Shown: positions 23,848 to 34,536 of the stretch, piece after piece
How positions within the stretch are numbered: the first letter of the stretch is position 1
Layout: each line of letters starts with the position of its first letter
From: Stenocarpella maydis
Lineage: Eukaryota > Ascomycota > Sordariomycetes > Diaporthales > Diaporthaceae
Assembly: GCA_002270565.1 (NCBI GenBank)
Contig: NQMI01000004.1
Coordinates: 62,001-126,000 of the forward strand
Length of the DNA: 64,000 nucleotides
Direction of reading: 5' to 3'
Position numbers and translations under genes: made by a program
Notes under the pieces: model-generated
Database searches by the model: none
Seen by the model: the letters and a program-made list of their open reading frames with translations, nothing else
Told to the model about the DNA's origin: nothing

Positions 23848-24468
23848 ATGCCTTCAGTCCGTCTCACCCTCGTGGCACGCGACTCGCCATCGGGTGAAAA
23901 CACAGGCTCGGTCACAAACACATCAACGCCAGACTCAACCCGGGTATTGGTAATACTCGCAGCCGTAGCCGCACTATTAACGCTTGGGGCCTGCACCGCA
24001 TTGGTCGTCATCTCATACTCAAGACGGCGCCTCCTCAGGAAACAGCTCCATGAGACTCGGCGCCGGGGCTCCGGCTTCTCCTGGGAGGAGCCCGCCAGAA
24101 AGCGGAAGATGACCGCAGAGGACCTGGAGCTGGAGGCCGAGTCCACCCGGGCAGCCATCATCCGGAAGTCACTGGCGAGCAGGTCGGGACGGACGGCATC
24201 CTTCGCCACATCCAACCGCTCGAGCATGTTCGGGGGTCCGGAGAGCAGCTCCGCAGACCACCCGCCGAGGTACGACTGGAAGGATTTCGAGGCGGCCATC
24301 TCACGGCACAGCTCCGTCGCCAGCCTCGGGAGGTCCACGCCGTCACCTATGCCAGAGCTGCCGGCGCCGGCCCTCTCCCGCTCCTCGTCGCCGAGCAGGA
24401 ATCCACTGCTCGCCGGCAGGTCGGAACTGCCCCCGCCGCTGGAGCAGCACCCGTGCATGAGGACGTGA
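23848..24468 (+). CDS. Single-pass membrane protein of unknown function
   Basis: A 206-aa intronless frame. Residues 33-57 (VLVILAAVAALLTLGACTAL and onward) form one clear membrane helix, directly followed by a basic stop-transfer stretch (SRRRLLRKQ). The short N-terminal part has an N-T-S sequon and would face outward. The C-terminal ~145 residues are Ser/Pro/Arg-rich with possible phosphorylation sites and a YDWKDFEAAI block, and would face the cytosol. Codon use is GC-rich and coding-like, unlike the surrounding spacer, and the frame has no competing longer frame. I do not recognise a family. A type I/III membrane adaptor is possible; this is inference from topology only. Confidence 0.65.
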   Translation: MPSVRLTLVARDSPSGENTGSVTNTSTPDSTRVLVILAAVAALLTLGACTALVVISYSRRRLLRKQLHETRRRGSGFSWEEPARKRKMTAEDLELEAESTRAAIIRKSLASRSGRTASFATSNRSSMFGGPESSSADHPPRYDWKDFEAAISRHSSVASLGRSTPSPMPELPAPALSRSSSPSRNPLLAGRSELPPPLEQHPCMRT

Positions 24469-24964
24469 GCAACCCAAAACGCAAGGCGACGGCAGGGAAT
24501 GATATAGCGGTAGCAGCATGTCTCACGACTCTTCTTTATTTCTCTTTCCTCTTAACGAAACCGCTCTTTGAGCGTGGGGCGTTACAACTCGGGCCAGCGA
24601 GACATCTCGGCTGCTCGGAGGGAATCGAATTGGGTTTCACCTGCAGATATTCATTGTATTTGAAGCGTTTTCGGTGCTCATATATCAGCTCCTGCATATC
24701 ACCAAGCCTACGTTTAAGCCGGCCGAGCGATACGAGACAAGACAAACAAACAAACAAACAAGCAAGCAAACATTCAAGAAGCATACAGTATGAAGCAAAA
24801 ACAGCTTTCCTCTTCTCAAACACCCTTCGACTTTCTGAGTGTGCCCCACACAGTGTTATTCTACTACCATTAGGCACTATATACACCACAATATGTCCGT
24901 GTGATTACATTCCTAACCTGTTAGTTAGGTAAGCTGATGCAAAAGATTAGATAATAGAGCTAGA
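24469..24964. other. Intergenic region, start of AT-richer island
   Basis: No gene is seen. It includes a CAAA-type short tandem repeat near 24745-24772. Base composition drops in GC from here to about 29.4 kb compared with the flanking genes. Confidence 0.55.
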
Positions 24965-26690
24965 GCTTACCATCAGAGCTCTGGGCCCTCGACAGCCCTG
25001 TGGATTATCGTGTTCTCAAGTATTGGTCCCCCGCCCTCTTGGATTGCCGGGAGAGGATCGCCGTTACGTAGGAATCAGTCATTGGCGTAGTCAGCGAGGT
25101 CCTTATGGGCCGAACTATAAGCTTGTAAGGACAAGACATTTGTCACCCTTTGAAGTGACATGCTACTTGTGGCAGTGTTACCAAGGACTGACCCGACCGA
25201 TCTGCCACGCTGGGACGATGCAAGCGTGGGTACATGTGAGCCCAGGACAGCGCGGACCATGCCACCGATGACCGGGTGAGGCCAATTCCAAGCGCCGTGG
25301 TGGTGTCGGCCATGATCTCTTCGCTGCGTCCTGATAATAGAGCCTGAAGTATATTGGCAGCCTCACGAGCATGGGGGATCAAGTACTCAGGCCAGAAGAG
25401 CCCATGCTCATCTACAAGCCTACCTTGCCTGTTCTTTACCCCCTGCCAGTGTTTGGTCATATTGTCGAAAGTGATCGGCAAGAGTGACGCCCAGCAGATC
25501 TGGCAGCATTTGGTCAAGCTGGCTTCAGTTGAAGGCATATGGGACGATCAAAGGAGTGGTCTTCACGCCGATGCGGTTGAGAATTGTAGTCATCCCTAGT
25601 GTCTCCCTGTGCGGCTGTGACCCCGTCGACCGAGCACTTCACAACGAGCATTGCACGTGTGCCCTCTATGCACTTTTTTTTTTTTGAAGGAGCTCGGCTG
25701 GTTTTGCCACTAGGTAGATTTTATCGGCGTCTAATAGCACGCCAGCGCAGTTCAAGGCAGCATACTCGCCGAGGCTATGATCCTCGACGGCAGCAGGTAC
25801 AATGTTCCACGATTCCCACAGCTTCCCCAATGCTATTTTCAGACAGGTGTTTGCCATTTTCACAGTGGCAGGCGAGAATGCGTTTATATCTTGCTCAGCA
25901 TCGGCTTATATAACAGGTAAAAATCGAAAGGAAGCCCACACCCTGGCAAATTTGATCCCAATGACTCACCTCATTTAGGAAGAATCCAATATTGGCCAGC
26001 AGCTCTTTGAACATGCCGAGAAACTGTGCATCCTAACCGGTGAACGTGAAGGGGAACTTAGGGCCACATTTTGGCCTTGTCGCGCCAGCGCTTATCTGAA
26101 GGACCGTCTCAATCTGTGTGCAAATCTCTTCGACACGCGAGCGAGAAAGCATGACGCGGTATTGATGATGAATGTGACGTGCTGTGCTTGTGTGCAAAAG
26201 TTGTCCCAAAGTGACACCCTGATTTGCTCCAAGTACCAGGGCAGGCTCCCCAAGTTACCTTGAACTGAGTTGCCACTCTTAGCTGAGACGGAAACAAGAT
26301 GAACGCTTCTTGTGTCGGATTCAGTGCACTCCGGCATTCTTGGCACGTCTTCCAGCAAAATAGCCGTGTTTCCCTTTGAACTACATGTGTAAAGGTAAAA
26401 GAGTCTTCCAAACTGTATCCGACCAGCACACTGTTCAAAGATCTGGAACCCCCTATCTCCTGTGCAACGTGGGAAACTCACCTAAATACCAAGTTCTGCC
26501 CGTAAGTCAGAAACCGTCGCAACTTCATGAGAGGAACGTGATTGACCACTTGTATGGGAATCTCTGCTATCAAGCACCCGATGCAGGCATCGACGTACGG
26601 CACGCAACGTAGAGAGCAACATCCCACCGTCACGAGGCCGGTTATAGAAACCATATTGGCTTTCCCGTTCAGATGGCCAGCATGGCAAAA
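24965..26690 (-). pseudogene. Decayed non-reducing polyketide synthase fragment (KS end, AT, start of PT region)
   Basis: Read on the minus strand, disjointed frames line up in the order expected for a fungal non-reducing PKS. From 26400 down: the ketosynthase C-terminal signature GNTAILLED and the linker [11 protein letters not shown]; an acyltransferase opening with FTFTG, then an in-frame TAG, then DAQFLGMFKELL; the AT active-site region EDHSLGEYAALNCAGVL with the usual Gly before His replaced by Asp; the AT C-terminal part GMVRAVLGSHVPTLASSQRG; and a short start of the next region (LRNGDPLPAIQE). Interruptions include TAG in place of a Gln codon, TGA where Trp is expected, at least two frameshifts, and a 10-12-nt A run (25675-25686) that shifts the frame. 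Many changes are C-to-T/G-to-A type, as in repeat-induced point mutation. Both ends are truncated. The region upstream of 26400 is only weakly aligned. It is certainly non-functional as read. The product of the ancestor is unknown. Confidence 0.85.
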
Positions 26691-26900
26691 TGACAAGCGA
26701 GAGCTTAGCTCTAGTTGATACACAATCGGAAGACTATCTTCACCAGCAAATGGATGCACCTTTTTCAACCGGGTAGCAATAACGAGACCAAAGTTGCCTA
26801 GTGCATGCGTCAGTGCCCGTTTAGGGAGGGTTGGGAGGAAAGGTTATCCACGGTAAGTTTTGCCATTAGCATTATTTACTACAGAGCTCCAAGATACCCA

Positions 26901-26941
26901 GGTACCTACTACCTAAGTACGTAGGTAAGTACCTACGTAGG
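26901..26941. repeat. TACCTA/TAGGTA palindrome cluster (left of decayed segment)
   Basis: Interlocking TACCTA, TACGTA and TAGGTA units about 41 bp long. Same family as 3403-3440 and 29327-29352. Confidence 0.7.
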
Positions 26942-29326
26942 TTTACGTCAGTTGTATTGCCTGATGAGGACATGTGGGGCCGAATCCGTGTAAGCTGAAT
27001 GGTCAGTTCAGCCGGGCTCCAACCTCCGACCGTCGAACTCTACTCGCGACAGCCAGGAACATGTCCCTGACCAACCTGCAGGAGAAACTCAAGACCGCTG
27101 TATCTAGCTGGGGAGTTCATCTAAGGCATTCAAACCACCTCAATTAACATCCAATTTCAATATTTGCCCGTGCATATTTTGGCGTGTAGAGACAGACTCT
27201 ATTAGACACATCATCACCCCAGAAATAATTCGCTACAGCATCTTTGTGTCGTTCCTCCGAAAAGTTCACTGGTGTCATAAGCACCAAGCTGGATGATAAT
27301 TGAACATGGCTTCCATCAAAGAACTTGCCAAGAGGACCGCCCAGAAGCTAAGAGCGAGTATTCCCTAAATATTAGTCCGCTTATTCCTGTCTACGCTTGT
27401 CCCTGGTATACTATTCTTAAAGCCATCCTTTCCACCTTCCTAGAAAATACCAACCCCCCTAGCTGGCAACTTAATGAAAGTACAGCGATCTTTTGTATTT
27501 TTTTGGAATCTTAAATATATTGTGATCTGTTGCAACATATCCTACCGAGTTATCTCCGCTAAAGCAGGTCTGGCAGAGGTCCAAGTTAAAGCTATCATCC
27601 GCCATGGGGGCGATCAATTGGATAATACGCGAATTTGAAAACAGAAAAAAGGGATCTAGTAAAGCATACAACGTTTCCGGCTCGGTGATTGCGTCTGATC
27701 CTAGAATATTCTCCGTGCGGCTCAGTTACTCTACTGGCTCTAAGTTAAATGTTGCGCCTAAGGTCGCGGTCTTGGATGAAGCCACTCGAATGCAACCAAT
27801 CAATCATGGCAGGGTGTACCAACTCCTGTCCTCAAGTTCTTGAATCAGAAACAACAGAATTTGGCGCTGGAGACACTTAGATGTCCTCGCCAGGAGCCGC
27901 AGATGCTGCCATTTGCTCTGTATGTGCCAGAGACCTGCTGATCCGTAGAACTATGCCAGGTGTGCATCTAGGAAGCGGAGGGTGCGCTCAATGAGAAGCG
28001 TTTCACCTCTTGCTCATAGTTTTACAACTTAGTCGGTGCTCAAAGATCCACTCGCTCCGGCAAAGATGGCGGGAGTCCTATATTGCAGCCAATGGCTGTG
28101 CCCACGATCTCGAGAGACTGTAAAATGGCGCCCATTATGTCAGTTCAATGTTGTCAACTATGTCCAACACTACCAAATATTTCATCATTACAGAGACTCT
28201 AAGAATTGGAAGATTAGGTATAGATATTGAGGTAGATTATACAGATGTCAGGCTACTTTCTGTGAACCCGCGTCATGTGCCGAGAAAACGAGGTACTGGC
28301 AATGACAAGGTTCTTTTGCGTGCGATCATCTTCGGTTTTACCACTCTTCCTGAGGGATATTGACCTTCGGGACTCCACGAACCCCGACAACTGCCTCTAG
28401 CAGTGCGGTTGGTAGGTATACCAAGGAGACATTCTGGTAATGGCTCGAGTCTCAACCTGAGATTATTTGTCACTCTGATGCTCACATGACGATGACAGTG
28501 GCATGTAGCGGCTTGTTTGCTCTTCGCATTGTTGACCACGGCTTTGCAGCCACATCTAGCAAGTTCAAGGGCGCAACCACGACCGATCCTTGCCTCGGGC
28601 TTTTAATCAAGACCGCTTTTCATACAGAGATGCTGTTGGAATCAAGACTGGCTGAGAAGGCATGATGGACGATGTAGCGAGTCGAGGCAGATCCACCGGC
28701 AGTAATCGGACTTGATATCACATGGAACAAATTACTGCCAATTGAAGTCTGGTAAGGGATCGGGCCTCCACTACAGAAATGAATTGAGTATACTTAACCC
28801 GGATCCCATGACTCCACGTGAAGTAGATTTATTGTTTTCATCTGCGGTGTCCGCGTGGTTCGCCCAGAGGTTTTCCACCCGATGCTCTCTCCGGGGCCGA
28901 GATCCCGCTGCCGAGCTCACAAGCTCGACTGAGCTCCCTCAAAAGTCGGCATTATGGCGCCCCAGAAAAATGATTATATGGAATGAAGGGATTGACTAGG
29001 CTAATATAGAAACTAAACTCTTCATCCAAATCGGCATTACCTGAAAGTAAAACCAGAGGGGACTGCTAAGCTAAAATCAGACCGGCCGCCTGATGACCAT
29101 CAGACACGGCAGACAACTTTGCTGTGTAATTATGCATGAATATGAAATCATACAGGCTGGATTTGAGAAAGTGACTCACATAATCAAAATGAATAGATTA
29201 TTTGAATCGTAATATGTATTCAGACGAGTCTAATCCACCAGCAAAAAGCCAAGTCGTGCAACATCATAACCAGGCTGAGGCGCCACGAAACGGTGCTGAA
29301 TAATCACAGCGGCCAGTTCGTAATAT

Positions 29327-29352
29327 AGGTACCTAGGTACCTAGGTACGTAC
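29327..29352. repeat. TACCTAGGTA tandem palindrome (right of decayed segment)
   Basis: Three overlapping copies of GGTACCTA give a nearly perfect palindromic array about 26 bp long. Confidence 0.75.
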
Positions 29353-30295
29353 CCCGGGCAGGTCTGGTCTGACTCAGCGTCCACCTCTTAGGCAGACAGC
29401 TAGCCTATTATTAATCCCCACTGAAACCATCAGTCAACTTTCATCATAGGCCACTCCAAAGCCTGCCTGAACCAACCCAAACATCATCTTCTCTCCTTAC
29501 CGTCGTCAATCGTTCTCGCCCACGAGCCCATCACTCGCACTATCGTCTGCCATCCCAGCGCTGTCGATCTTGCAGAGCCTGTGGTCCGCAGTTTCTGACC
29601 TGCTTTTCCTTCTCGACGGGCCCCAAGCGCATCAGCCCAGATCGCATTGTCGTTCGTGGAGGACACCTTCACTGGTTGCAGATAAAGCGGTCGGCTACAA
29701 AGCAACAAGGCGCACGAGCCTCCCTTCTGTCCAACATCTTCACTTCATTTTCGTCGCTTACGGCGTTATTCTGGTCCATTTTCCTTGCGACCCCTTGATT
29801 GGCGACTGAATCACCATAATCACGTATCCAAGGGTTCTCCACCTCGCCGAAGGCATCACACGACAGAGGTGGAGGAGTCGACAAAGATCATCTAGAACCA
29901 AGCGTCAGGGCCGTCTATAAGGACGCCCCGGAAAGACCGCCAAGACGCATTCGCCACTTTTCCGTTCAGTTGCGACCAACCTCCTCTCTAGACGCACGGA
30001 AGATCTAGCGGACACCCACGTCGTTCAGGCAATCAAATCGCATAAATCAGAGCTCAGGAAAGAGAGGAGAGCGAAGAAGAAGGTCCGCCTGGACGAAGAG
30101 CACAACATCCACATTGCTCGGAAGAGGGAGGCCAAGACTTTACGTCCGCAGCGAACATTCAGCCAGTCCTTCTCACACTCGAAGCCGGTCGACCACGTAG
30201 AAAAACAGGCGCACAGTACAGTAGGAGGGAACCGTGAGGTGCTTGCTGAGGTTCTTAACGACTTGCCTCCGTCAATCACTTCCAGCACCAGAGCC

Positions 30296-31490
30296 ATGGC
30301 GTCCACCTCGCCCGCGACGATTGCCGGGCGGTCCAACAATGACTACAAGGAGAACGATCAAGTCTCCCACATCATGATGTGCCCCGACTGCAACGAATTC
30401 CCGCCAAACCTGACGGAGGAATTCAGCAGTGGTGACATGGTTTGCGCAACGTGTGGACTTGTCGTAGGTAGATCCCGTGCTTGATACGGCGCACACACTC
30501 ATGCTGACCGAAATCTGTTCAGGTTGGAGACAAGATCGTTGACACCCGTTCCGAGTGGCGTACGTTCGCAAATGATGACACCAACAATGATGATCCATCC
30601 CGTGTCGGTGACGTGGGTAATCCCTTGTTCGAGGATACCGTTGCGACTTTGCAGACTTCGATCGGCAGCGAGGGCAGCAACTCGTTCCACCTGATGAAGA
30701 CACAGCAGAAGACGGTCGAGAAGGGAGCGAAGAATCTCAAGGAGGGATTCTCGCAGATCAAGACTTTTACGGATGCTCTTCAAGTTGGAAACAACGTTCG
30801 CGACACAGCGATGCACATCTTCAAGCGTACGTACATCGTTCTTTGGGTTTTATGAAATGTTGTGATGTGTATCGCTCACCCCAGATCACAGTCGCCGACG
30901 AGAAGAAATTCTTGAAGGGCAAGCCACAGGAGGCCGTCATTGCCGGATGCATCTTCGTTGCGTGCCGTCAGGGTGGTGTCGCCAGAACCTTCCGAGAAAT
31001 CTTCAACCTCACCAAGGTCTCCAAGAAGGAGATCGGCCGCGTTTTCAAGCTACTGGAGAAGTTCCTGGTGGATATTCAGAACGAAGGCGACAAGACGGGC
31101 CACAGCGCTGTGTCTACGGTCAGCGGTTTCGAGACCAAGGGATCCACTAACGCCGAGGACCTTGTCCGCCGTTATGTCTCCCAGCTTGGCGTGCGCAACC
31201 AGTCCGAGGTCGAGTCTGTCGGCATGCTTATCGCCAAGAAGACCGGGCAGGTTAGCACCCTGGCTGGACGGTCTCCCTTGTCGGTCGCGGCAGCCTGCAT
31301 CTTCATGGCCACTCACTACTTGGGCGAGGCAAAGACATCCAAGGACATTGCCGTGGTGGCTGGTGTGAGCGATGGTACAATCAAGACCGCCTACAAGTAC
31401 CTCTATGCCGAGAAGGAGTCCTTGCTTGATGCAGAGGCTCTCCAGAGGAGCCGAGGCCGGGGTAAAATTGAGAGGCTGCCTTCGGCATAG
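30296..31490 (+). CDS. sua7: Transcription initiation factor TFIIB
   Basis: A general RNA polymerase II factor that bridges TBP-bound promoter DNA and polymerase. Three exons: 30296-30463, 30523-30826 and 30892-31490, giving 356 aa (yeast Sua7 is 345). The zinc ribbon has Cys29, Cys32, Cys50 and Cys53 (CPDC...CATC). The B-reader follows directly across intron 1 as VGDKIVDTRSEWRTF. Two cyclin-like repeats follow. The first contains KFLKGKPQEAVIAGCIFVAC, shown here by its core GKPQEAVIAGCIF. The second contains GRSPLSVAAACIFMATHYLG. The intron-1 donor was placed at GTC|GTAGGT because it joins LV to VGDK in frame. The intron-2 acceptor is taken at 30891 (CACAG); the earlier CAG would give a frame break. 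The ATG at 30296 is the first that precedes the ribbon in frame. Confidence 0.95.
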
Positions 31491-32547
31491 GAATGTTGAC
31501 AGGGCAATCCTCGCTCACACACCACTCATCAACCGTCCTTTGCCTCGTACTCAGCCTTCCACCGCCGAGGAGTTTCGCCCGCTTGTGGTTCGCATCAAGG
31601 TCTCCAAGCAGGCTTTGTGGTCCATAAGGGGTGTCACCCAATACTTGACACCATTGGCAGGCTCGTCACCTGGCGGCGGGCAGCCAGTCGCCCAGTCGAG
31701 CGCGGGTCGATGGCTTTTTGGCTGAGGTTTGACATACAAGTCTCCGTGATACGTTTGTCTCTTACTGCGCTGGGCCCTCTATTATAATGGCTCTTTTTGT
31801 GGAGGGTTGCCTAACCCAGCCTAGTTGTCCTTGGTGGGTATACGAGGAATGATCAGGACTGATCCAGAACAGAGGTTAACTACACATTCAGGCATAGGGT
31901 ACACGCAGATGAATGACTCATTTAGCAACACCTGTGCTCCTGCTTGTGATTAACCTGTGCTGGTGCGGTCATGCCGTATGGAGCTCCAGAATGGACTGAT
32001 CGCTGTGTACTGCTAACTTGACTCTTAGATAATTCCTGATGGCCTGAGTACTTGAAGGCCAGGTAAAGTATCTCTCCCTGAAACGTAGGCTCAACCTTGT
32101 TTAGAGACCCCAAACCAAATACGAATAAAGCATGGATATCACAGATCTGTCTGTTCTACTTGTGCCTGAGTGACTTGAGCCGTCAGACCGAAGTCTTTGA
32201 TTTTGTCTATTCTGGCAAAGTGGCCAAATATAAAACTGGTATATACCGAAATCTTGTTACTGTTTGCTCTTTAGCTTGGCATGGGTGTGCCCCTTGCCTC
32301 ATAGATAACGCGTCTGATAAGGGAGAGTGGGTCCGCAAGCCACAAGTGACTGGATGGGATTGGACAGCCTAAGGCCCCAAAATTCCTAGGCACTTTGGTC
32401 GCGTCCAACCTCGACGTCCGCTTGCCTGCCATTCCTAATCCCGAGATTTGGCATGAACCTTCAATCCCAGCGCCTTCTTAATTGCCTCTCACCTGTCGCA
32501 CTTGGAACCAAAATCAATCCAGCTGAGTACCGCGCCTTTGTATCAGG
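31491..32547. other. Intergenic region, TFIIB 3' flank and rsc7 promoter
   Basis: No gene is recognised. The frames are short and motif-free. The last 150 bases are C-rich and probably leader sequence. Confidence 0.6.
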
Positions 32548-34378
32548 ATGTCGGGTCGAAGGTCAGGCAGAGCTGCTGCTAAGCGCGCAGCCGCAGCACT
32601 GGGTAAGTCGTTGATGGGAGCACCCCAAACAACCCCAGCTACCGGCTCCTCTTTTCCTTTCCACCTGCCGGTGGACAGTGTCGGTCGCGCATTTCATCTG
32701 CCACCATTCACCTCCACTGCAAGCCATCACTGGTTGGTCTTGTCGAAGGCTGCTCCTCCCTGCTACCTGGACCACGTTATCGGTCGCGAGCCGCCCGCAA
32801 CATACGTGTCTAACCGCGTCCCAGAGAACACCCCCAAGACATGGAAGGAGATCGAGGACGACGACGAGAAAATGCCCGACGCCGGACCTGAAGATGAAAA
32901 GAAGGCGGAGGGAGATGGCGATGGTACCGATGGCGAGGCTTCCGCCGTTGTGGACAATGCCGAAGAGGAAGTAGAAGACGCGCCTGAGGACAAATCACCC
33001 AGCCCGCCACCCCAACCAGTCATACGTCGGAAGAGGCTCGGCCGCCCGCCCAAGGTCAAGCCTCCCGGCTGGGACGAGGGCATTGAAGTACCGCGAGATG
33101 AGGCGACCCCCCGTCGTCGCGGCCGCGGGGGCTGGCGCGGCAGGGGTGGGCGCAAGGGCCAGCCGGCCCCCGTCACGCAGCAGGCCATCGAAAAAGATGG
33201 CCCAATGTACGATATCATCGAAGACGAGCTCGCTCTTCCGGAGGATCCTGAGGGCGAGACCAGGGTTGACAAGATGGGCTATCTGCAGGGTGGGCGTGAG
33301 TACCGTTGCCGAACCTTCACCCTCCAGGGCCGCGGCGACCGCCTGTACATGTTGTCCACCGAGCCGGCCCGCTGCGTTGGATTCCGAGACTCGTACCTGT
33401 TCTTCACCAAGCACCGCCGCTTGTACAAGAGCATTGTGACCGACGACGAGAAGCGAGACATGATCGAGCGCGAGCTGATACCACATTCCTACAAGGGCCG
33501 GTCCATAGGAGTGGTCACGGCTCGATCGGTTTACCGCGAATTTGGCGCCTTGATTCTGGTTGGTGGTCGCTGGATTATCGATGATTACGACATTCAGCGC
33601 TCGAGAGACGAGGGCCATGTTGAAGGGGCGCTCGCCGACCCCAACGACAAGTATAATCCCAACGAGCCGTACAACAAGAACCAATACGTCGCATGGTTTG
33701 GAGCCAGTCAGGTGTACCATACCAGCGCCCCTATCGCAACAACCCAGGTGGCGGAGCTGAAGAAACGCCGCGTTGCTGTCAACGACGTCAACTGGATGTT
33801 TGAGCACGTCCGCGAAGCTGCGTCAGTAGGATGACATCCGGCCTTGATGTATCTTGGTGCTAACGTTTGTTTATAGGAACTTCAATGCTCAGATCAACGC
33901 GATCCGTAGGCGCAACAACAAAGGGGTATATGATGTGCACACTAACATTGTGCAATATCCTGCCATTATGCAACCTACGCAAGCGCGCATCGAGCCAGTC
34001 ACGGCCCCTGACCCCGACAATGTCAACGCCGGGTCTCAGATTTTCCCACCCCTGAGTCCGAGTATCCCTCGTAACTTTATGGTCACAGATACATACTTCG
34101 AAACCCCTCCCTCAGGAGTTGCCGCAGTCACCTACGACAGCGCGCCAAAGGGTTCAATCAACGGCGACAACGGCCCAGACTTCCTGGGACCGTTCCGCGG
34201 CCTGGGGGCCGTCAGCGACGAGATCAAGGACTGCTTGCCACCAGAGTGCCGTGAGGCTTTTGAGAAGGCCGCCGCGCAGGAACAGAGCTGGCATGCTAAA
34301 TGGGGCGTGGAGGCAAGCTCAAAATCCAGGCGGGATCCCATCATCGACAAGGCGATCGTGCCGTACAGCGCTCGGTAA
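32548..34378 (+). CDS. rsc7: Rsc7/Swp82-type chromatin-remodelling subunit
   Basis: A subunit of RSC/SWI-SNF-class nucleosome remodellers. Best model: exons 32548-32602, 32825-33821 and 33877-34378, 517 aa. The N-terminal half is acidic and basic low-complexity sequence with an AT-hook-like RKRLGRPPKVK and an RGRGGWRGRGGRK tract. The conserved core (CRC-subunit type) runs from about residue 165 to 275 with GGREYRCRTFTLQGRGDRLY, ARCVGFRDSYLFF, RELIPHSYKGRSIGVVTARS and FGALILVGGRWIIDDYD. Intron 2 is read as GC|GTCAGT...TTTATAG because only this joins VREAA to NFNAQINAIRR in frame. Intron 1 (32603-32824) has a GTAAGT donor and a CTAAC branch 12 nt before CAG, yet it has no in-frame stop. Retaining it would add 74 residues. 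Confidence 0.9.
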
Positions 34379-34520
34379 AGTGAGTCTTGACAAGTCCAAT
34401 GCGCTGGTCGGCGGCGATTACAATCAAGTGGCTGTTGTGGCGCGCAGTGGGAGGCTGACCGAGTGCCCTACCTCACTCCTCATGAACTGGGGAAAGGGGA
34501 GGTATTTTTCTTGGTTGGTG

Positions 34521-34536
34521 NNNNNNNNNNNNNNNN
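34521..34536. other. Assembly gap (16 N) beside a G homopolymer
   Basis: Sixteen N are followed by an uninterrupted G run of about 12. The true sequence and distance across the gap are unknown. Confidence 0.99.

Larger units (their letters stand above)
26691..30295. other. AT-richer decayed region and TFIIB leader
   Basis: No intact gene. From 26.8 to 28.7 kb both strands are full of stops. One minus-strand stretch near 28400-28250 (QYLVFSAHDAGSQK) weakly resembles a PKS linker. TACCTA/TAGGTA palindromes sit at 26901-26941 and 29327-29352. From about 29400 composition returns to normal and the sequence is probably the promoter and long leader of the TFIIB gene. Confidence 0.6.

Noticed and set aside
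27293..27843. Plus-strand frames in the decayed island considered as a transposase remnant
   Set aside because: No catalytic motif or terminal repeats could be identified; left as unidentified decayed sequence.
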